Shown one piece after another: positions 1 to 8,566 of a DNA stretch of 64,000 bases. The DNA comes from Pseudonocardia autotrophica (GTDB lineage: Bacteria > Actinomycetota > Actinomycetes > Mycobacteriales > Pseudonocardiaceae), in contig NZ_JNYD01000001.1 in NCBI RefSeq assembly GCF_000717175.1, forward strand, positions 248,001-312,000, given 5' to 3'. The number at the start of each line of letters is the position of its first letter. Positions within the stretch are counted from its first letter, which is position 1. The translations under genes were made by a program, and so were the position numbers. Below the pieces are notes generated by a model that had not been told where the DNA came from, did not search any database, and saw only the letters and a program-made list of their open reading frames with translations.

Positions 1-69
1 CCGACGAGCCGATCGGCGGCTCCGGTCCGCGGACGGGGTTCCGCGGTGGGGCAGAGGAGGTCAAGTGTC

Positions 70-279
70 GTGGCCGACCTGAAGAAGGGCGCCCGGATCA
101 CGGGCACCCAGCGGGACAAACTCGCCACCGATCTGAAGAAGAAGTACGAGAAGGGCGCCAGCATCCGCGCCCTGGCCGAGCAGACCGGACGGTCCTACGG
201 CTTCGTGCACCGTGTACTCAGCGAGACCGGGGTGACGCTTCGCGGCCGGGGCGGCGCGACTCGCACCAAGAAGAAGTAG
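70..279 (+). CDS. small helix-turn-helix protein (Rv1473A-like)
   Basis: A 69-residue basic protein. A predicted helix-turn-helix occupies roughly residues 25-50 (SIRALAEQTGRSYGFVHRVL), followed by an Arg/Gly/Lys-rich tail ending TRTKKK. This architecture is typical of a small actinobacterial family that includes the putative regulator Rv1473A of M. tuberculosis. The GTG at 70 is chosen because AGGAGG lies at 55-60 with 9 nt spacing; an in-frame GTG at 46 would place that Shine-Dalgarno inside the gene. In mycobacteria the family member sits beside acnR and acn, so it marks the start of the conserved block here. Its DNA target is unknown. Confidence 0.85.
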   Translation: MADLKKGARITGTQRDKLATDLKKKYEKGASIRALAEQTGRSYGFVHRVLSETGVTLRGRGGATRTKKK

Positions 280-306
280 GGCGCCGGGAGCCGTCCCGGG
301 CCCGTC

Positions 307-359
307 CACGTCGACACGCACCCGCCTCCGTCGCCTGCGCACGGCGGCGGGTCGACGTG
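307..359 (+). terminator. possible terminator hairpin after the HTH gene
   Basis: CACGTCGAC at 307-315 is perfectly complementary to GTCGACGTG at 351-359, and an inner CCCGCC/GGCGGG pairing extends the stem. No U-tract follows, as is usual in actinomycetes. It lies 28 bp after the HTH stop codon. The rest of the gap up to the ABC gene shows no other gene. Confidence 0.35.
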
Positions 360-509
360 TGCCACACCCTCCCGGACCCGTCCGACCGCGCGCCGACCGC
401 GTCCCGACCCCGCGCGTGACGCGCGCGGCCCCGAGCCGCGCACTAGTGTCGACCCGAAGCTCTCGGGTCGGCCTCCGGCGACGCGTCGTGGCCCCATGAT
501 GCGGTTCGG

Positions 510-2456
510 GTGAGGTGTGTGGACAGGCCGATCACGATCATGCGCGGGATGACGCGGGCGGCCGACGCCCCGCGCTCCGTCGCCAGGGGGACCGTCCCGC
601 GGATCTGGCGTTTCGCCCGGCCGTACCGGCTGTGGCTGCTGTCGTTCCTGCTGCTCACCACGTGCACGGCGGTGATCGGCGTCGTCACCCCGATCCTCGC
701 CGGCCGCGTGGTCAACGCCATCGTGGCGGGAGGCGCGGGCGCCGGTCGTGAGGTGGTCACGCTCGCCCTGTCCATCGCCGCGCTGGCGGTGGGCGAGGCG
801 CTGATCGGTCTCGGCGCCCGGTGGTTCTCCGCCCGCATCGGCGAGGGCCTGATCGTCGACCTGCGCACGGCGGTGTTCACGCACGTCCAGCGGATGCCGA
901 TCGCGTTCTTCACGCGCACCCGCACCGGCGCGCTGGTCAGCCGGCTCAACAACGACGTCATCGGCGCGCAGTCGGCGATCACGACCACGCTGGCGAGCGT
1001 CCTGTCCAACGTCATCCAGCTGACCCTCGCGCTCGCCGTGATGATCGGGCTGGCGTGGCAGGTCACGGTGCTCGCCCTGCTCCTGCTGCCGATCTTCGTG
1101 CTGCCCGCCCGGCGGATGGGCCGACGGATCGCAGACCTGCGGCGGGACTCGGCGAACCTCAACGCCTCGATGAGCACGCAGATGACCGAGCGGTTCTCGG
1201 CCGCCGGCGCCACGCTCGTCAAGCTGTTCGGGCGGCCGCGGGAGGAGGCGCGGGAGTTCGGTGAGCGGGCCGAGCGGGTCCGCGACATCGGGGTCCGGAC
1301 GGCCATGGTCTCGCGGGTCTTCGTCGCCTCCCTGTCGCTGGTGTCGGCGCTGGCCCAGGCGCTGGTCTACGGCCTGGGCGGGTGGCTGGCGGTCACCGGG
1401 CAGATCGAGCCGGGCACCGTCGTCACCCTGGCCCTGCTGCTCACGCGCCTCTACACGCCGATGACCGCGCTGGCCAACGCCCGGGTGGACGTCATGACCG
1501 CGCTCGTCGCCTTCGAGCGGGTCTTCGAGGTCCTCGACCTGCAGCCGATGATCACCGAGCGGCCGGGCGCCCGCGGGCTGCCGCCCGGTCCCGTGTCGGT
1601 GCGGTTCCGCGACGTGCACTTCTCCTACCCGACGGCCGAGCAGGTGTCGCTCGCGTCGCTCGAGGACGTCGCCGTGCTGGACCGCCGGGCGCCGGGGGAG
1701 GTGCTGCACGGCGTCGACCTGGAGGGGCCTGCGGGCTCGCTGCTGGCGCTGGTCGGGCCGTCCGGGGCGGGCAAGTCGACCATCGCCTCGCTCCTCCCGC
1801 GTCTCTACGACGTCGACTCCGGGGCCGTCGAGCTCAGCGGCGTCGACGTGCGGGACCTGACGTTCGAGGCCCTGCGCGGCGCCGTCGGCGTCGTGACGCA
1901 GGACGGCCACCTCTTCCACGACACCATCGCGGCCAACCTGCGCTACGCCCGCCCCGGGGCGACGGACGACGAGCTGCGCGAGGCCCTGCGCCGCGCCCGG
2001 CTCGGCGAGCTTCTCGACCAGTTGCCGGACGGGCTGGAGACGGTCGTGGGGGAGCGCGGATACCGGCTCTCCGGCGGCGAGCGGCAGCGGCTCACGATCG
2101 CGCGCCTGCTGCTGGCCCGCCCCCCGGTCGTCGTGCTCGACGAGGCCACGGCCCACCTCGACTCGGAGTCCGAGGCCGCGGTGCAGGAGGCGCTGGCCGA
2201 GGCGCTGGTGGGGCGCACCGCGATCGTCATCGCGCACCGGCTGTCCACCATCCGGGCCGCGGACCGGATCGCGGTGATCGAGGCGGGACGGGTGACCGAG
2301 CAGGGCACGCACGCCGAGCTGCTGGCCGCCGAGGGGCGCTACGCCACGCTGCACCGCACCCAGTTCGCCGACCCGGACAGCCCCACGGACACGCGCTGCC
2401 TCGTCCCTGGCTGCGACCACACCCACGACGAGGGCGATCTGCCTCTCATGCGCTGA
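510..2456 (+). CDS. ABC exporter, fused permease and ATPase
   Basis: A 648-residue half-transporter of the multidrug/lipid exporter (MsbA-like) type. An N-terminal six-helix membrane domain covers roughly residues 35-330 and the nucleotide-binding domain roughly 365-620. Walker A GPSGAGKST is near residue 415, the signature LSGGERQR near 520 and Walker B VVVLDEAT near 540, followed by the H-loop in IVIAHRLS. It probably works as a homodimer exporting an unknown hydrophobic substrate. The start is uncertain: GTG 510, or ATG 540 or 549; a GGACAGG at 519-525 could serve ATG 540. An odd C-terminal tail carries Cys and His residues (CLVPGCDHTHDE). A drug-efflux MFS gene follows. Confidence 0.9.
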   Translation: MRCVDRPITIMRGMTRAADAPRSVARGTVPRIWRFARPYRLWLLSFLLLTTCTAVIGVVTPILAGRVVNAIVAGGAGAGREVVTLALSIAALAVGEALIGLGARWFSARIGEGLIVDLRTAVFTHVQRMPIAFFTRTRTGALVSRLNNDVIGAQSAITTTLASVLSNVIQLTLALAVMIGLAWQVTVLALLLLPIFVLPARRMGRRIADLRRDSANLNASMSTQMTERFSAAGATLVKLFGRPREEAREFGERAERVRDIGVRTAMVSRVFVASLSLVSALAQALVYGLGGWLAVTGQIEPGTVVTLALLLTRLYTPMTALANARVDVMTALVAFERVFEVLDLQPMITERPGARGLPPGPVSVRFRDVHFSYPTAEQVSLASLEDVAVLDRRAPGEVLHGVDLEGPAGSLLALVGPSGAGKSTIASLLPRLYDVDSGAVELSGVDVRDLTFEALRGAVGVVTQDGHLFHDTIAANLRYARPGATDDELREALRRARLGELLDQLPDGLETVVGERGYRLSGGERQRLTIARLLLARPPVVVLDEATAHLDSESEAAVQEALAEALVGRTAIVIAHRLSTIRAADRIAVIEAGRVTEQGTHAELLAAEGRYATLHRTQFADPDSPTDTRCLVPGCDHTHDEGDLPLMR

Positions 2457-2467
2457 CGCCGCGGCCC

Positions 2468-2493
2468 AATCGGTTGTACCGTGCTAATGATTG
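2468..2493. promoter_or_regulatory. inverted repeat upstream of MFS-MarR operon
   Basis: CAATC (2468-2472) and GATTG (2489-2493) form 5-bp arms 16 bp apart in an unusually AT-rich patch just before the MFS start. A site here would suit autoregulation by the MarR protein encoded at the end of this pair. Short arms make this tentative. Confidence 0.25.
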
Positions 2494-2522
2494 TGTCGCC
2501 GCAACCGCCGCGGAGAGGACCC

Positions 2523-3968
2523 GTGCCCGAACTCGACCGCAGGCACCGCCTGCTGGTGCTGGTGATCTGCTGTTCCAGCCTGTTCGTGGTCAGCATGGAC
2601 GCCACCATCGTCAACCTGGCGCTGCCGGCGATCCAGGCGGACCTGTCGGCGTCCGTCACCTCGTTGCAGTGGACGATCGACGCCTACACGCTCACCCTCG
2701 CGAGCCTGCTCATGCTGGCCGGGTCGACGGCGGACCGGGTGGGGCGCAAGCGGGTCTTCCGGATCGGGCTGGTGCTGTTCGGCCTCGGCTCGCTGCTGTG
2801 CAGCGTGGCGCCCTCGGCCGGCGCGCTCGTCGGGTTCCGGGTGGTGCAGGCGCTGGGCGGCGCGATGCTCAACCCCGTCGCCATGTCGATCATCGTCAAC
2901 GTCTTCACCGACCCGCGTGAGCGCGCCCGTGCGATCGGGGTGTGGGGCAGTGTCGTCGGGCTCAGCATGGCGCTCGGCCCGGTGATCGGCGGCGCGCTGG
3001 TCGACGTCGTCGGCTGGCGGTCGGTGTTCTGGATCAACGTGCCGGTGGTCGTGGCCGCCGTGGTCCTGGCCACGCGGTTCGTGCCGGAGTCCCGGGCCCC
3101 GCGGCCGCGGCGGCTCGACCCGGTGGGGCAGCTGCTGATGGCGCTGCTGCTCGGCGGCGCCACGTTCGCCATCATCGAGGGCCCGGCGCAGGGCTGGACC
3201 TCGCCGGGGGTCCTCGCCTGCGCGGCCGTGGCCTTCGCCGCGCTGGTCGCGCTGCTGCCGTGGGAGCGGAGCCGGCGGGAGCCGCTGCTCGACCCGCGCT
3301 TCTTCCGCAGCGTCCCGTTCGCCGGCGCCACGGTGATCGCGGTCTGCGCCTTCGCCAGCCTCGCCGGCTTCCTCTTCGTCAACGCGCTCTACCTGCAGAC
3401 CGCCCGCGGGTACTCGCCGCTGCACGCCGGGCTCCTCACGCTGCCGATGGCCGCGATGGCCGCGGTCCTGCCGACCGTCGCGGGGCGGCTCGTCGCCACC
3501 CGCGGCGCGCGGATCCCGCTCGTCGTCGGCGGCGTGGGGATCGTGCTCTCCGGCGTGGTGCTGCTGTGGCTGCGCACGGACTCGCCGCTGTGGGTGCCGA
3601 TCACGGCGTACGTGCTGTTCGGGATCGCGTTCGGCATGGTCAACCCGCCGATCACCAACACCGCGGTGTCCGGCATGCCGGCCGCGCAGGCCGGGGTCGC
3701 CTCCGCGGTGGCGTCGACGAGCCGGCAGGTCGGCACCGCGCTCGGCGTCGCGGTCATCGGGTCGGCGGTCACGGCGTCCGTCGTCGGGCCGCTGCCGACC
3801 GGGCTCGCCGAGGCCACGCACGTCGGCTGGGCGGTGCAGATCGCGTGCGGCGCCGTCGTCCTCGTGCTGGGCCTGGTGACCACGACGGCGTGGGCGCGAC
3901 GGAGCGCGACCCGCACGGCCGAGCTGTTCGCGACCGCGGACGCCCCGGCCAGGGCGGGTGTGGCGTGA
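2523..3968 (+). CDS. MFS drug-efflux transporter (DHA2, 14-TM type)
   Basis: About 481 residues, predominantly hydrophobic, with the features of the EmrB/QacA-type 14-helix drug:proton antiporters. Visible are the motif-D1-like SMDATIVNLALPAI in helix 1, the loop motif A ADRVGRKR around residue 75, and motif C ALGPVIGGALVDVVGW near 150. It should sit in the cytoplasmic membrane and extrude toxic compounds using the proton gradient. GTG 2523 is preferred because GGAGAGGA lies just upstream; an in-frame GTG at 2481 would add 14 residues. The stop overlaps the start of the following MarR gene by 4 bp, so the two are almost certainly co-translated, a common pump-plus-sensor arrangement. Confidence 0.9.
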   Translation: MPELDRRHRLLVLVICCSSLFVVSMDATIVNLALPAIQADLSASVTSLQWTIDAYTLTLASLLMLAGSTADRVGRKRVFRIGLVLFGLGSLLCSVAPSAGALVGFRVVQALGGAMLNPVAMSIIVNVFTDPRERARAIGVWGSVVGLSMALGPVIGGALVDVVGWRSVFWINVPVVVAAVVLATRFVPESRAPRPRRLDPVGQLLMALLLGGATFAIIEGPAQGWTSPGVLACAAVAFAALVALLPWERSRREPLLDPRFFRSVPFAGATVIAVCAFASLAGFLFVNALYLQTARGYSPLHAGLLTLPMAAMAAVLPTVAGRLVATRGARIPLVVGGVGIVLSGVVLLWLRTDSPLWVPITAYVLFGIAFGMVNPPITNTAVSGMPAAQAGVASAVASTSRQVGTALGVAVIGSAVTASVVGPLPTGLAEATHVGWAVQIACGAVVLVLGLVTTTAWARRSATRTAELFATADAPARAGVA

Positions 3969-4390
3969 CGGCGCCGCGGGAGCTCGACCCGGCCGACCCG
4001 GCCGTGCGTGCCTGGGGCCGGATGCGGGCGCTGGTCGTGGACCAGCACGACCGGCGGCGCGAGGCCTGTGAGGCCGTCGGGCTGAGCTTCGTCCGCGTCA
4101 AGGCGCTGCTCGAGGTGGCGCGCGAGCCCGGGACGCTCTCCGATCTCGCCGACCGGCTCTCGGTGGACCGGCCCTACGCCACGGTCGTGGTCGACGAGCT
4201 GCAGAAGCGCGGCCTCGTCCGCCGCGAGCACCACCCGGACGACCGGCGCTGCAAGATCGTCAGTGCGACGCCGGACGGGCTGCGGGCCGCCGCCACCGCC
4301 CGGGCGATCCTGGGGGACCCGCCCCCGGTCCTGCGCGCCCTGCCGGCCGAGGACCTGGCCCAGCTCGACCGGATCCTGGCGGCGCTCTGA
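3965..4390 (+). CDS. MarR-family transcriptional regulator
   Basis: A 141-residue winged-helix protein. The recognition region TLSDLADRLSVDRPYATVVVDELQKRGLVRRE (helix-turn-helix) is followed by the MarR wing HPDDRRCKIVSATPDG. GTG 3965 overlaps the MFS stop (GTGA). MarR proteins usually act as dimeric repressors released by small phenolic or drug-like ligands; the coupling to the pump gene makes that pump the likely target, with the inverted repeat near 2468-2493 as a candidate operator. Ligand unknown. Confidence 0.88.
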   Translation: MTAPRELDPADPAVRAWGRMRALVVDQHDRRREACEAVGLSFVRVKALLEVAREPGTLSDLADRLSVDRPYATVVVDELQKRGLVRREHHPDDRRCKIVSATPDGLRAAATARAILGDPPPVLRALPAEDLAQLDRILAAL

Positions 4391-4395
4391 TCCCA

Positions 4396-4429
4396 CCGCC
4401 GCTCTGATTCAGCCGCCGCTCTGATTCAG
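4396..4429. repeat. 17-bp tandem duplication between convergent genes
   Basis: CCGCCGCTCTGATTCAG occurs twice in tandem (4396-4412, 4413-4429), with a partial third copy. The last bases of the MarR gene resemble the unit, and the second copy contains the AraC stop codon, so this looks like a local duplication across the convergent gene ends. Confidence 0.7.
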
Positions 4430-5394
4430 CCGCCGAGGTGGCGCGCCCGGTAGGTGGTGGGGGAGACGCCGTAGGCGCCCCGGAACGCGCGGCTGAAGGT
4501 GGCCAGGTCGGGGAAACCCCAGCGCCGCGCGACGTCCGTGACCGGGTCACCCGCCCGCCGCCGGTCGGCCAGCTCGCGGCGGCAGTGCTCGAGCCGCAGC
4601 CGCCGGATCCGCCGGTTCACCGTCTCGCCGGTGGTCGCGAAGAGCCGGTGCAGCTGGCGCACCGACACGAAGTGCGCCCGCGCCACTGCGGCCGGGCCCA
4701 GGCCGGGGTCGGCGAGGTGGGCGTCGACGTAGGTGAGCATCTCGCGCAGCAGCGCCTGCTGTGGCCGGTCGACGGCGAGCGGCCCGGCCAGGTGCTCCAC
4801 GGCCAGGGTGGTGACCAGGTCGCCGGTCTCGTCGGCCACCCGGGCGGCGCCGGCGGCCGTCAGCCGGGGCGGGGCGGCCAGCAGCCCGCGCAGCATGCCG
4901 CCGACGATCCCGGACAGCCCCTCGCGGCCGTCCATCCGCAGCGCTGTGGCGCGGGCCGACTCCCCGGCGTCGAGCCCGACGGATGCCCGGGGCCAGGTGA
5001 AGACCTCGAGGCACCAGTCCCCGCCCAGCCGCCAGCGGAACGGCCTGCCGGTCTCGTAGATCGCGAAGTCGCCCCCGGCGAGCGCGGCCCGGCGGCCGTC
5101 CTGCTCCAGCACGCCCGTGCCCCGGGTGACCATCCCGATCTGCAGGAACTCCTGGTCGTCGGCCGCGGCCAGCGAGGGTGTGCGGCGGCAGACCTGGTCG
5201 ACCGAGCAGACCTCCGAGACCTGCAGGTGCGCGACGGTGGCGTTGCGCACCGTGCCGGCGAACGTGCCGAGCCGGCGGTCGGCGGCGATGTCGAGGGCGA
5301 CGAAGTCGTGCCGGATGGTGTCCCGCCACTCGTCGAACCGGCGGGTGGCGTGCCTGTCCGTGCCGCCGGGCGCGGAGCCTGGTGCGAGGACCAC
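4426..5394 (-). CDS. AraC-family transcriptional regulator
   Basis: A 322-residue regulator. The N-terminal half resembles the AraC-binding-like cupin domain found in such proteins (roughly residues 20-190); the C-terminal ~100 residues hold the double helix-turn-helix, with FVSVRQLHRLFATTGE, the second helix-turn-helix DVARRWGFPDLATFSRAFRG and the terminal YGVSPTTYR. The start is GTG 5394, preceded by AGGAGG with 5 nt spacing; the longer open frame upstream is not needed. It is divergent from the molybdopterin oxidoreductase with 217 bp between them, which contain a small dyad GAACC-N7-GGTTC at 5442-5458, so it is the likely activator of that gene. Effector unknown. Confidence 0.88.
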   Translation of the reverse strand: MVLAPGSAPGGTDRHATRRFDEWRDTIRHDFVALDIAADRRLGTFAGTVRNATVAHLQVSEVCSVDQVCRRTPSLAAADDQEFLQIGMVTRGTGVLEQDGRRAALAGGDFAIYETGRPFRWRLGGDWCLEVFTWPRASVGLDAGESARATALRMDGREGLSGIVGGMLRGLLAAPPRLTAAGAARVADETGDLVTTLAVEHLAGPLAVDRPQQALLREMLTYVDAHLADPGLGPAAVARAHFVSVRQLHRLFATTGETVNRRIRRLRLEHCRRELADRRRAGDPVTDVARRWGFPDLATFSRAFRGAYGVSPTTYRARHLGG

Positions 5395-5611
5395 GGTCAC
5401 CTCCTGCGGACGGCGGCCTTCCCGCCGGCCCGTTCCGGAGGGAACCAGACGAAGGTTCGCAGTGTGTTGCGGGCACGTCAAACGCGGTCGCGCCCAACGG
5501 GTCCGCGCGCGGCCGTCACTCGCTGCCCACCTCCGGTCGCTCGGTGCCAAGCCGGGCCGGGCCGCGGCGACCGAGGATGGATCACCCCACCACGATCCGG
5601 GAGCGACCGCG

Positions 5612-7741
5612 ATGACTCTCGCCGACCTGCCCCTCCTCGCCGTCGGGGAGACGGGCACCCACCGCGCCATCTGCCCGCACGACTGCCCCGACGGCTGCTC
5701 GATGCTCGTCTCCGTCGAGGACGGGCGGGCGACCGGGGTCCGGGGCGACCCCGACCACCCGTTCACCCGGGGCGGGCTGTGCGTGAAGGTGAACAACTAC
5801 GTGGACCGGGTCTACAGCCCCGACCGGGTCACCACGCCCCTGCGGCGCAGCGGACCGAAGGGCTCCGGCCGGTTCGAGCCGATCTCGTGGGACGAGGCGA
5901 TCGCGGAGATCACCTCACGGTTCCGGGCGGTGGTCGCCGAGCACGGCGCCGAGGCGATCATGCCCGTGAGCTACCTGGGCACCCAGGGCACGCTCAACGG
6001 GCTCAACGTCGGCGACCCCTTCTTCAACAAGCTGGGCGCCACGGTCGCCGAGCGCACCTTCTGCGACTCCGGCGCGTCGACGGCGTACGTCATGAGCCTC
6101 GGCCCGACGGCCGGCGTCGACCCCGAGAGCCTGGTGCACTCGCGGTACATCGTGATCTGGGCCTGCAACATGGTCTCGACCAACCTGCACCTGTGGCCGT
6201 TCGTGGCCGAGGCGCAGAAGCGGGGCGCCAAGGTCGTGGTCATCGACCCGGTGAAGCACCGCACGGCCAAGCGCGCCGACTGGCACATCCCGATTTGCCC
6301 GGGGACGGACGGCGCGCTGGCCCTGGCGCTCATCCACGTCATCCTCGCCGAGGGCCTGACCGACGCCGAGTACGTCGCGGAGCACACCGTCGGGGTCGAG
6401 GACCTCGAGAAGCGGGTCCGGGACTGCACGCCGGAGTGGGCCGCCGCGGAGACCGGCGTCCCGGCCGAGGACATCCGGACCCTCGCCCGCGAGTACGCGG
6501 CCGGCCAGCCGTCGATGATCCGGATCGGCGTCGCGATCGAGCGGCACTCCGGCGGCGGGCAGACCGTGCGGGCGATCTCGTGCCTGCCCGGCCTGGTGGG
6601 TGCCTGGCGCAAGCCCGGCGGCGGCCTGCTGGCCCTGCCGCTGTGGGCCTTCCCGGTGAACTGGGACGCGCTGTCGCAGCCGCAGCTGCGGCCCGAGGGC
6701 ACCCGCGTGGTCAACCAGTACCTGCTCGGCAAGGCGCTGACCGGGGAGCTGGGGCTCGACCCCGGGATCCACGCGCTGATGGTCTACAACGCCAATCCGA
6801 TGATCGTGTGCCCGGACCAGGAGAAGATGGTCGCCGGGCTGTCCCGCGAGGACCTGTTCACCGTGGTCAGCGAGCAGTTCCTCACTGACACCGCCCAGTT
6901 CGCGGACATCGTGCTGCCGGCCACCACGCAGCTCGAGCAGCTCGACGTCATGTTCTCGTGGGGGCACTTCTACATCGGCCTCAACCGGCCCTCGATCGCG
7001 CCCGTGGGCGAGGCGATCCCCAACACCGAGCTGTTCCGGCGGCTGGCCGCCGCCATGGGGTTCGACGACGAGTGCTTCGGGATGACCGACGAGGAGCTGA
7101 TCGAGCAGGCGTACGACTGGGGCGCGCCGGCGCTGCAGGGGATCACGCCGAAGTCGCTGGCGAAGACGGGGTGGGCGCGGCTGACCCTGCCCGACGCCGA
7201 CCACTACGCCCCGCACGACATCGGCGGCTTCCCGACGCCGTCGGGCAAGCAGGAGTTCGCGTCCGCCGCGGCGGCGGGCGGGAACTTCGTGCTCCCGCTG
7301 TTCCGGCAGGGCAGCAACGAGGCCCAGCCCGGCGGCGAGGTGGACCCGTTGCCGCACTACATCCCGCCCGCGCACAGCGACTACCCGCTGCACCTGGTCT
7401 CGCCCAAGGCGCACGCGTTCCTCAACTCGTCCTACGGGAACCTCGGGGCCCAGCAGCGGGTGCAGGGCGAGCCGTCCGCGATCGTGCACCCGGCCGACGC
7501 GGAGACCCGGGGGATCGTCGAGGGCTCGCTGATCCGGGTCTTCAACGAGCGCGGGGAGTTCCTCGTCAAGGTCAAGGTGTCCGACGAGGTGGCCCGCGGC
7601 GTCGTCCTGGCGTCGATGGGGCAGTGGCGGTCGCAGGCCAAGGGCCTGGCCACCGTCAACGCCGTCAACCCCACGGAGTTCGCCGATCTCGGCAACGCGC
7701 CGACCTTCTCCGACACCCGCGTCGAGGTCGAGCCCGCCTGA
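5612..7741 (+). CDS. molybdopterin oxidoreductase (DMSO reductase superfamily)
   Basis: A 709-residue Mo/W-bisMGD enzyme. The N-terminal Fe-S domain has Cys21, Cys25, Cys29 (CPHDCPDGC) and Cys57 (GGLCVK) to hold a [4Fe-4S] cluster. The catalytic Molybdopterin domain follows (NKLGATVAERTFCDSG, VIWACNMVSTN, VVIDPVKHRTAKRADWHIPICPGTD), and the C-terminal dinucleotide-binding domain holds HLVSPKAHAFLNSSYG. No twin-arginine signal is seen, so the enzyme is probably cytoplasmic. ATG 5612 has GGGAG about 8 nt upstream. There is no adjacent electron-transfer subunit or cofactor gene, so the electron partner and substrate are unknown. The divergent AraC gene probably regulates it. Confidence 0.88.
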   Translation: MTLADLPLLAVGETGTHRAICPHDCPDGCSMLVSVEDGRATGVRGDPDHPFTRGGLCVKVNNYVDRVYSPDRVTTPLRRSGPKGSGRFEPISWDEAIAEITSRFRAVVAEHGAEAIMPVSYLGTQGTLNGLNVGDPFFNKLGATVAERTFCDSGASTAYVMSLGPTAGVDPESLVHSRYIVIWACNMVSTNLHLWPFVAEAQKRGAKVVVIDPVKHRTAKRADWHIPICPGTDGALALALIHVILAEGLTDAEYVAEHTVGVEDLEKRVRDCTPEWAAAETGVPAEDIRTLAREYAAGQPSMIRIGVAIERHSGGGQTVRAISCLPGLVGAWRKPGGGLLALPLWAFPVNWDALSQPQLRPEGTRVVNQYLLGKALTGELGLDPGIHALMVYNANPMIVCPDQEKMVAGLSREDLFTVVSEQFLTDTAQFADIVLPATTQLEQLDVMFSWGHFYIGLNRPSIAPVGEAIPNTELFRRLAAAMGFDDECFGMTDEELIEQAYDWGAPALQGITPKSLAKTGWARLTLPDADHYAPHDIGGFPTPSGKQEFASAAAAGGNFVLPLFRQGSNEAQPGGEVDPLPHYIPPAHSDYPLHLVSPKAHAFLNSSYGNLGAQQRVQGEPSAIVHPADAETRGIVEGSLIRVFNERGEFLVKVKVSDEVARGVVLASMGQWRSQAKGLATVNAVNPTEFADLGNAPTFSDTRVEVEPA

Positions 7742-7773
7742 GGGGGTCCGTCCGACCCGTCCGCTCCCGACCT

Positions 7774-7810
7774 GCCCGCCGGCCCCGCACCCCCTCCGGG
7801 GCCGGCGGGC
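7774..7810. terminator. bidirectional terminator hairpin
   Basis: GCCCGCCGGCCCCG (7774-7787) pairs perfectly with CGGGGCCGGCGGGC (7797-7810) over a 9-nt loop. It lies between the convergent molybdopterin oxidoreductase and acnR genes and could terminate both. Confidence 0.75.
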
Positions 7811-7844
7811 CTGCCGTCGTCGGAGGGCGTGTTCGGACGCCGGG

Positions 7845-8456
7845 TCAGCGGGGGAGGGTGCGCACGCTCTGCTCGACGAGGTCGAGCACGCCGTCGAGCG
7901 CGTCGGCCGGCAGGCCCATGGCCAGGTGCGAGACCAGCCCCTCCAGCACCAGCTCCAGGTACTGGGCCAGCACCGGGACCGGGACGTCGTCGCGCAGGGC
8001 CCCGGCCGCGGCCTGCCGCTCGAGCCGCTCCCGGGTGGCCGCGGTGAGCTCGGCGGAGTGCGCCTGCCACCGCTGCCGGAAGTCCGGGTCGGTGCGGAGC
8101 CGGCGGGACACCTCCAGCCGGGTGCCGAGCCAGCTGCGGTCGCTCGCGCCGTCCGCCTCGGCGGCCCCGTCCGTCCCCTCGCCGCGGGCGGTCCCCAGCA
8201 AGTCCCGCATGACCTGGACCAGGCCCTGCTCGGCGACGACGTCGGCCATCCGGCGGGCGTCCTGCTCGGCCAGGGCGAGGAACAGCGCGTCCTTGTCGCG
8301 GAAGTAGTGGAAGATCGCGCCGCGGGAGAGTCCGGTGCTCTGCTCGAGCCGCCGGACCGTCGCCCCCTCGTACCCGTGCGCGGCGAAGCACCGCCGGGCG
8401 CCGTCGAGGATGTGCTGGCGCCGGGCGGCGAGCTGGTCGGTACTCACACGGGGCAC
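7845..8456 (-). CDS. acnR: TetR-family repressor AcnR (aconitase regulator)
   Basis: A 203-residue TetR protein. The DNA-binding helix-turn-helix is at about residues 14-60 (GATVRRLEQSTGLSRGAIFHYF, then DKDALF). Sequence features beyond the HTH, such as GLVQVMRDLL, WLGTRLEVSRRLRTDP and LRDDVPVPVLAQYLELVLEGLVSHLAMG, match my memory of AcnR, the repressor of the aconitase gene acn in Corynebacterium glutamicum, and the equivalent gene beside acn in mycobacteria. Here acnA is on the same strand but 12 kb upstream, separated by the egt and sugar-uptake genes. A near-consensus AcnR box lies in front of acnA at 23381-23396. GTG 8456 appears leaderless. Confidence 0.85.
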   Translation of the reverse strand: MPRVSTDQLAARRQHILDGARRCFAAHGYEGATVRRLEQSTGLSRGAIFHYFRDKDALFLALAEQDARRMADVVAEQGLVQVMRDLLGTARGEGTDGAAEADGASDRSWLGTRLEVSRRLRTDPDFRQRWQAHSAELTAATRERLERQAAAGALRDDVPVPVLAQYLELVLEGLVSHLAMGLPADALDGVLDLVEQSVRTLPR

Positions 8457-8462
8457 CGGCCC

Positions 8463-8479
8463 AGTATCCCGTACGTACG
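8463..8479 (-). promoter_or_regulatory. acnR promoter with embedded palindrome
   Basis: Read on the minus strand, GATACT (8468-8463) is a good -10 hexamer whose predicted transcript start falls at or beside the GTG at 8456, implying a leaderless message. The perfect palindrome CGTACGTACG (8470-8479) directly abuts it and could be an autoregulatory operator. It does not match the published AcnR consensus well. Confidence 0.4.
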
Positions 8480-8566
8480 TCTTGTGGTGCAGGACGCGCG
8501 ACGCGCGCCGGGAAAGGCCGCGGGAAGGACCTGCAACTGTCGGACCCCGCGGGTAGCGTTCGATCC

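Noticed and set aside
195..2426. A 743-codon open frame on the minus strand over the ABC exporter
   Set aside because: Antisense shadow caused by high GC; no domain, repetitive Arg/Gly/Asp/Gln composition, and the opposite strand encodes a clear ABC transporter.
8462..8477. AcnR consensus box in the acnR promoter
   Set aside because: CAGTAT is followed by CGTACG with the wrong spacing; only about half of the consensus fits. The palindrome is kept as a separate, unspecified operator candidate.
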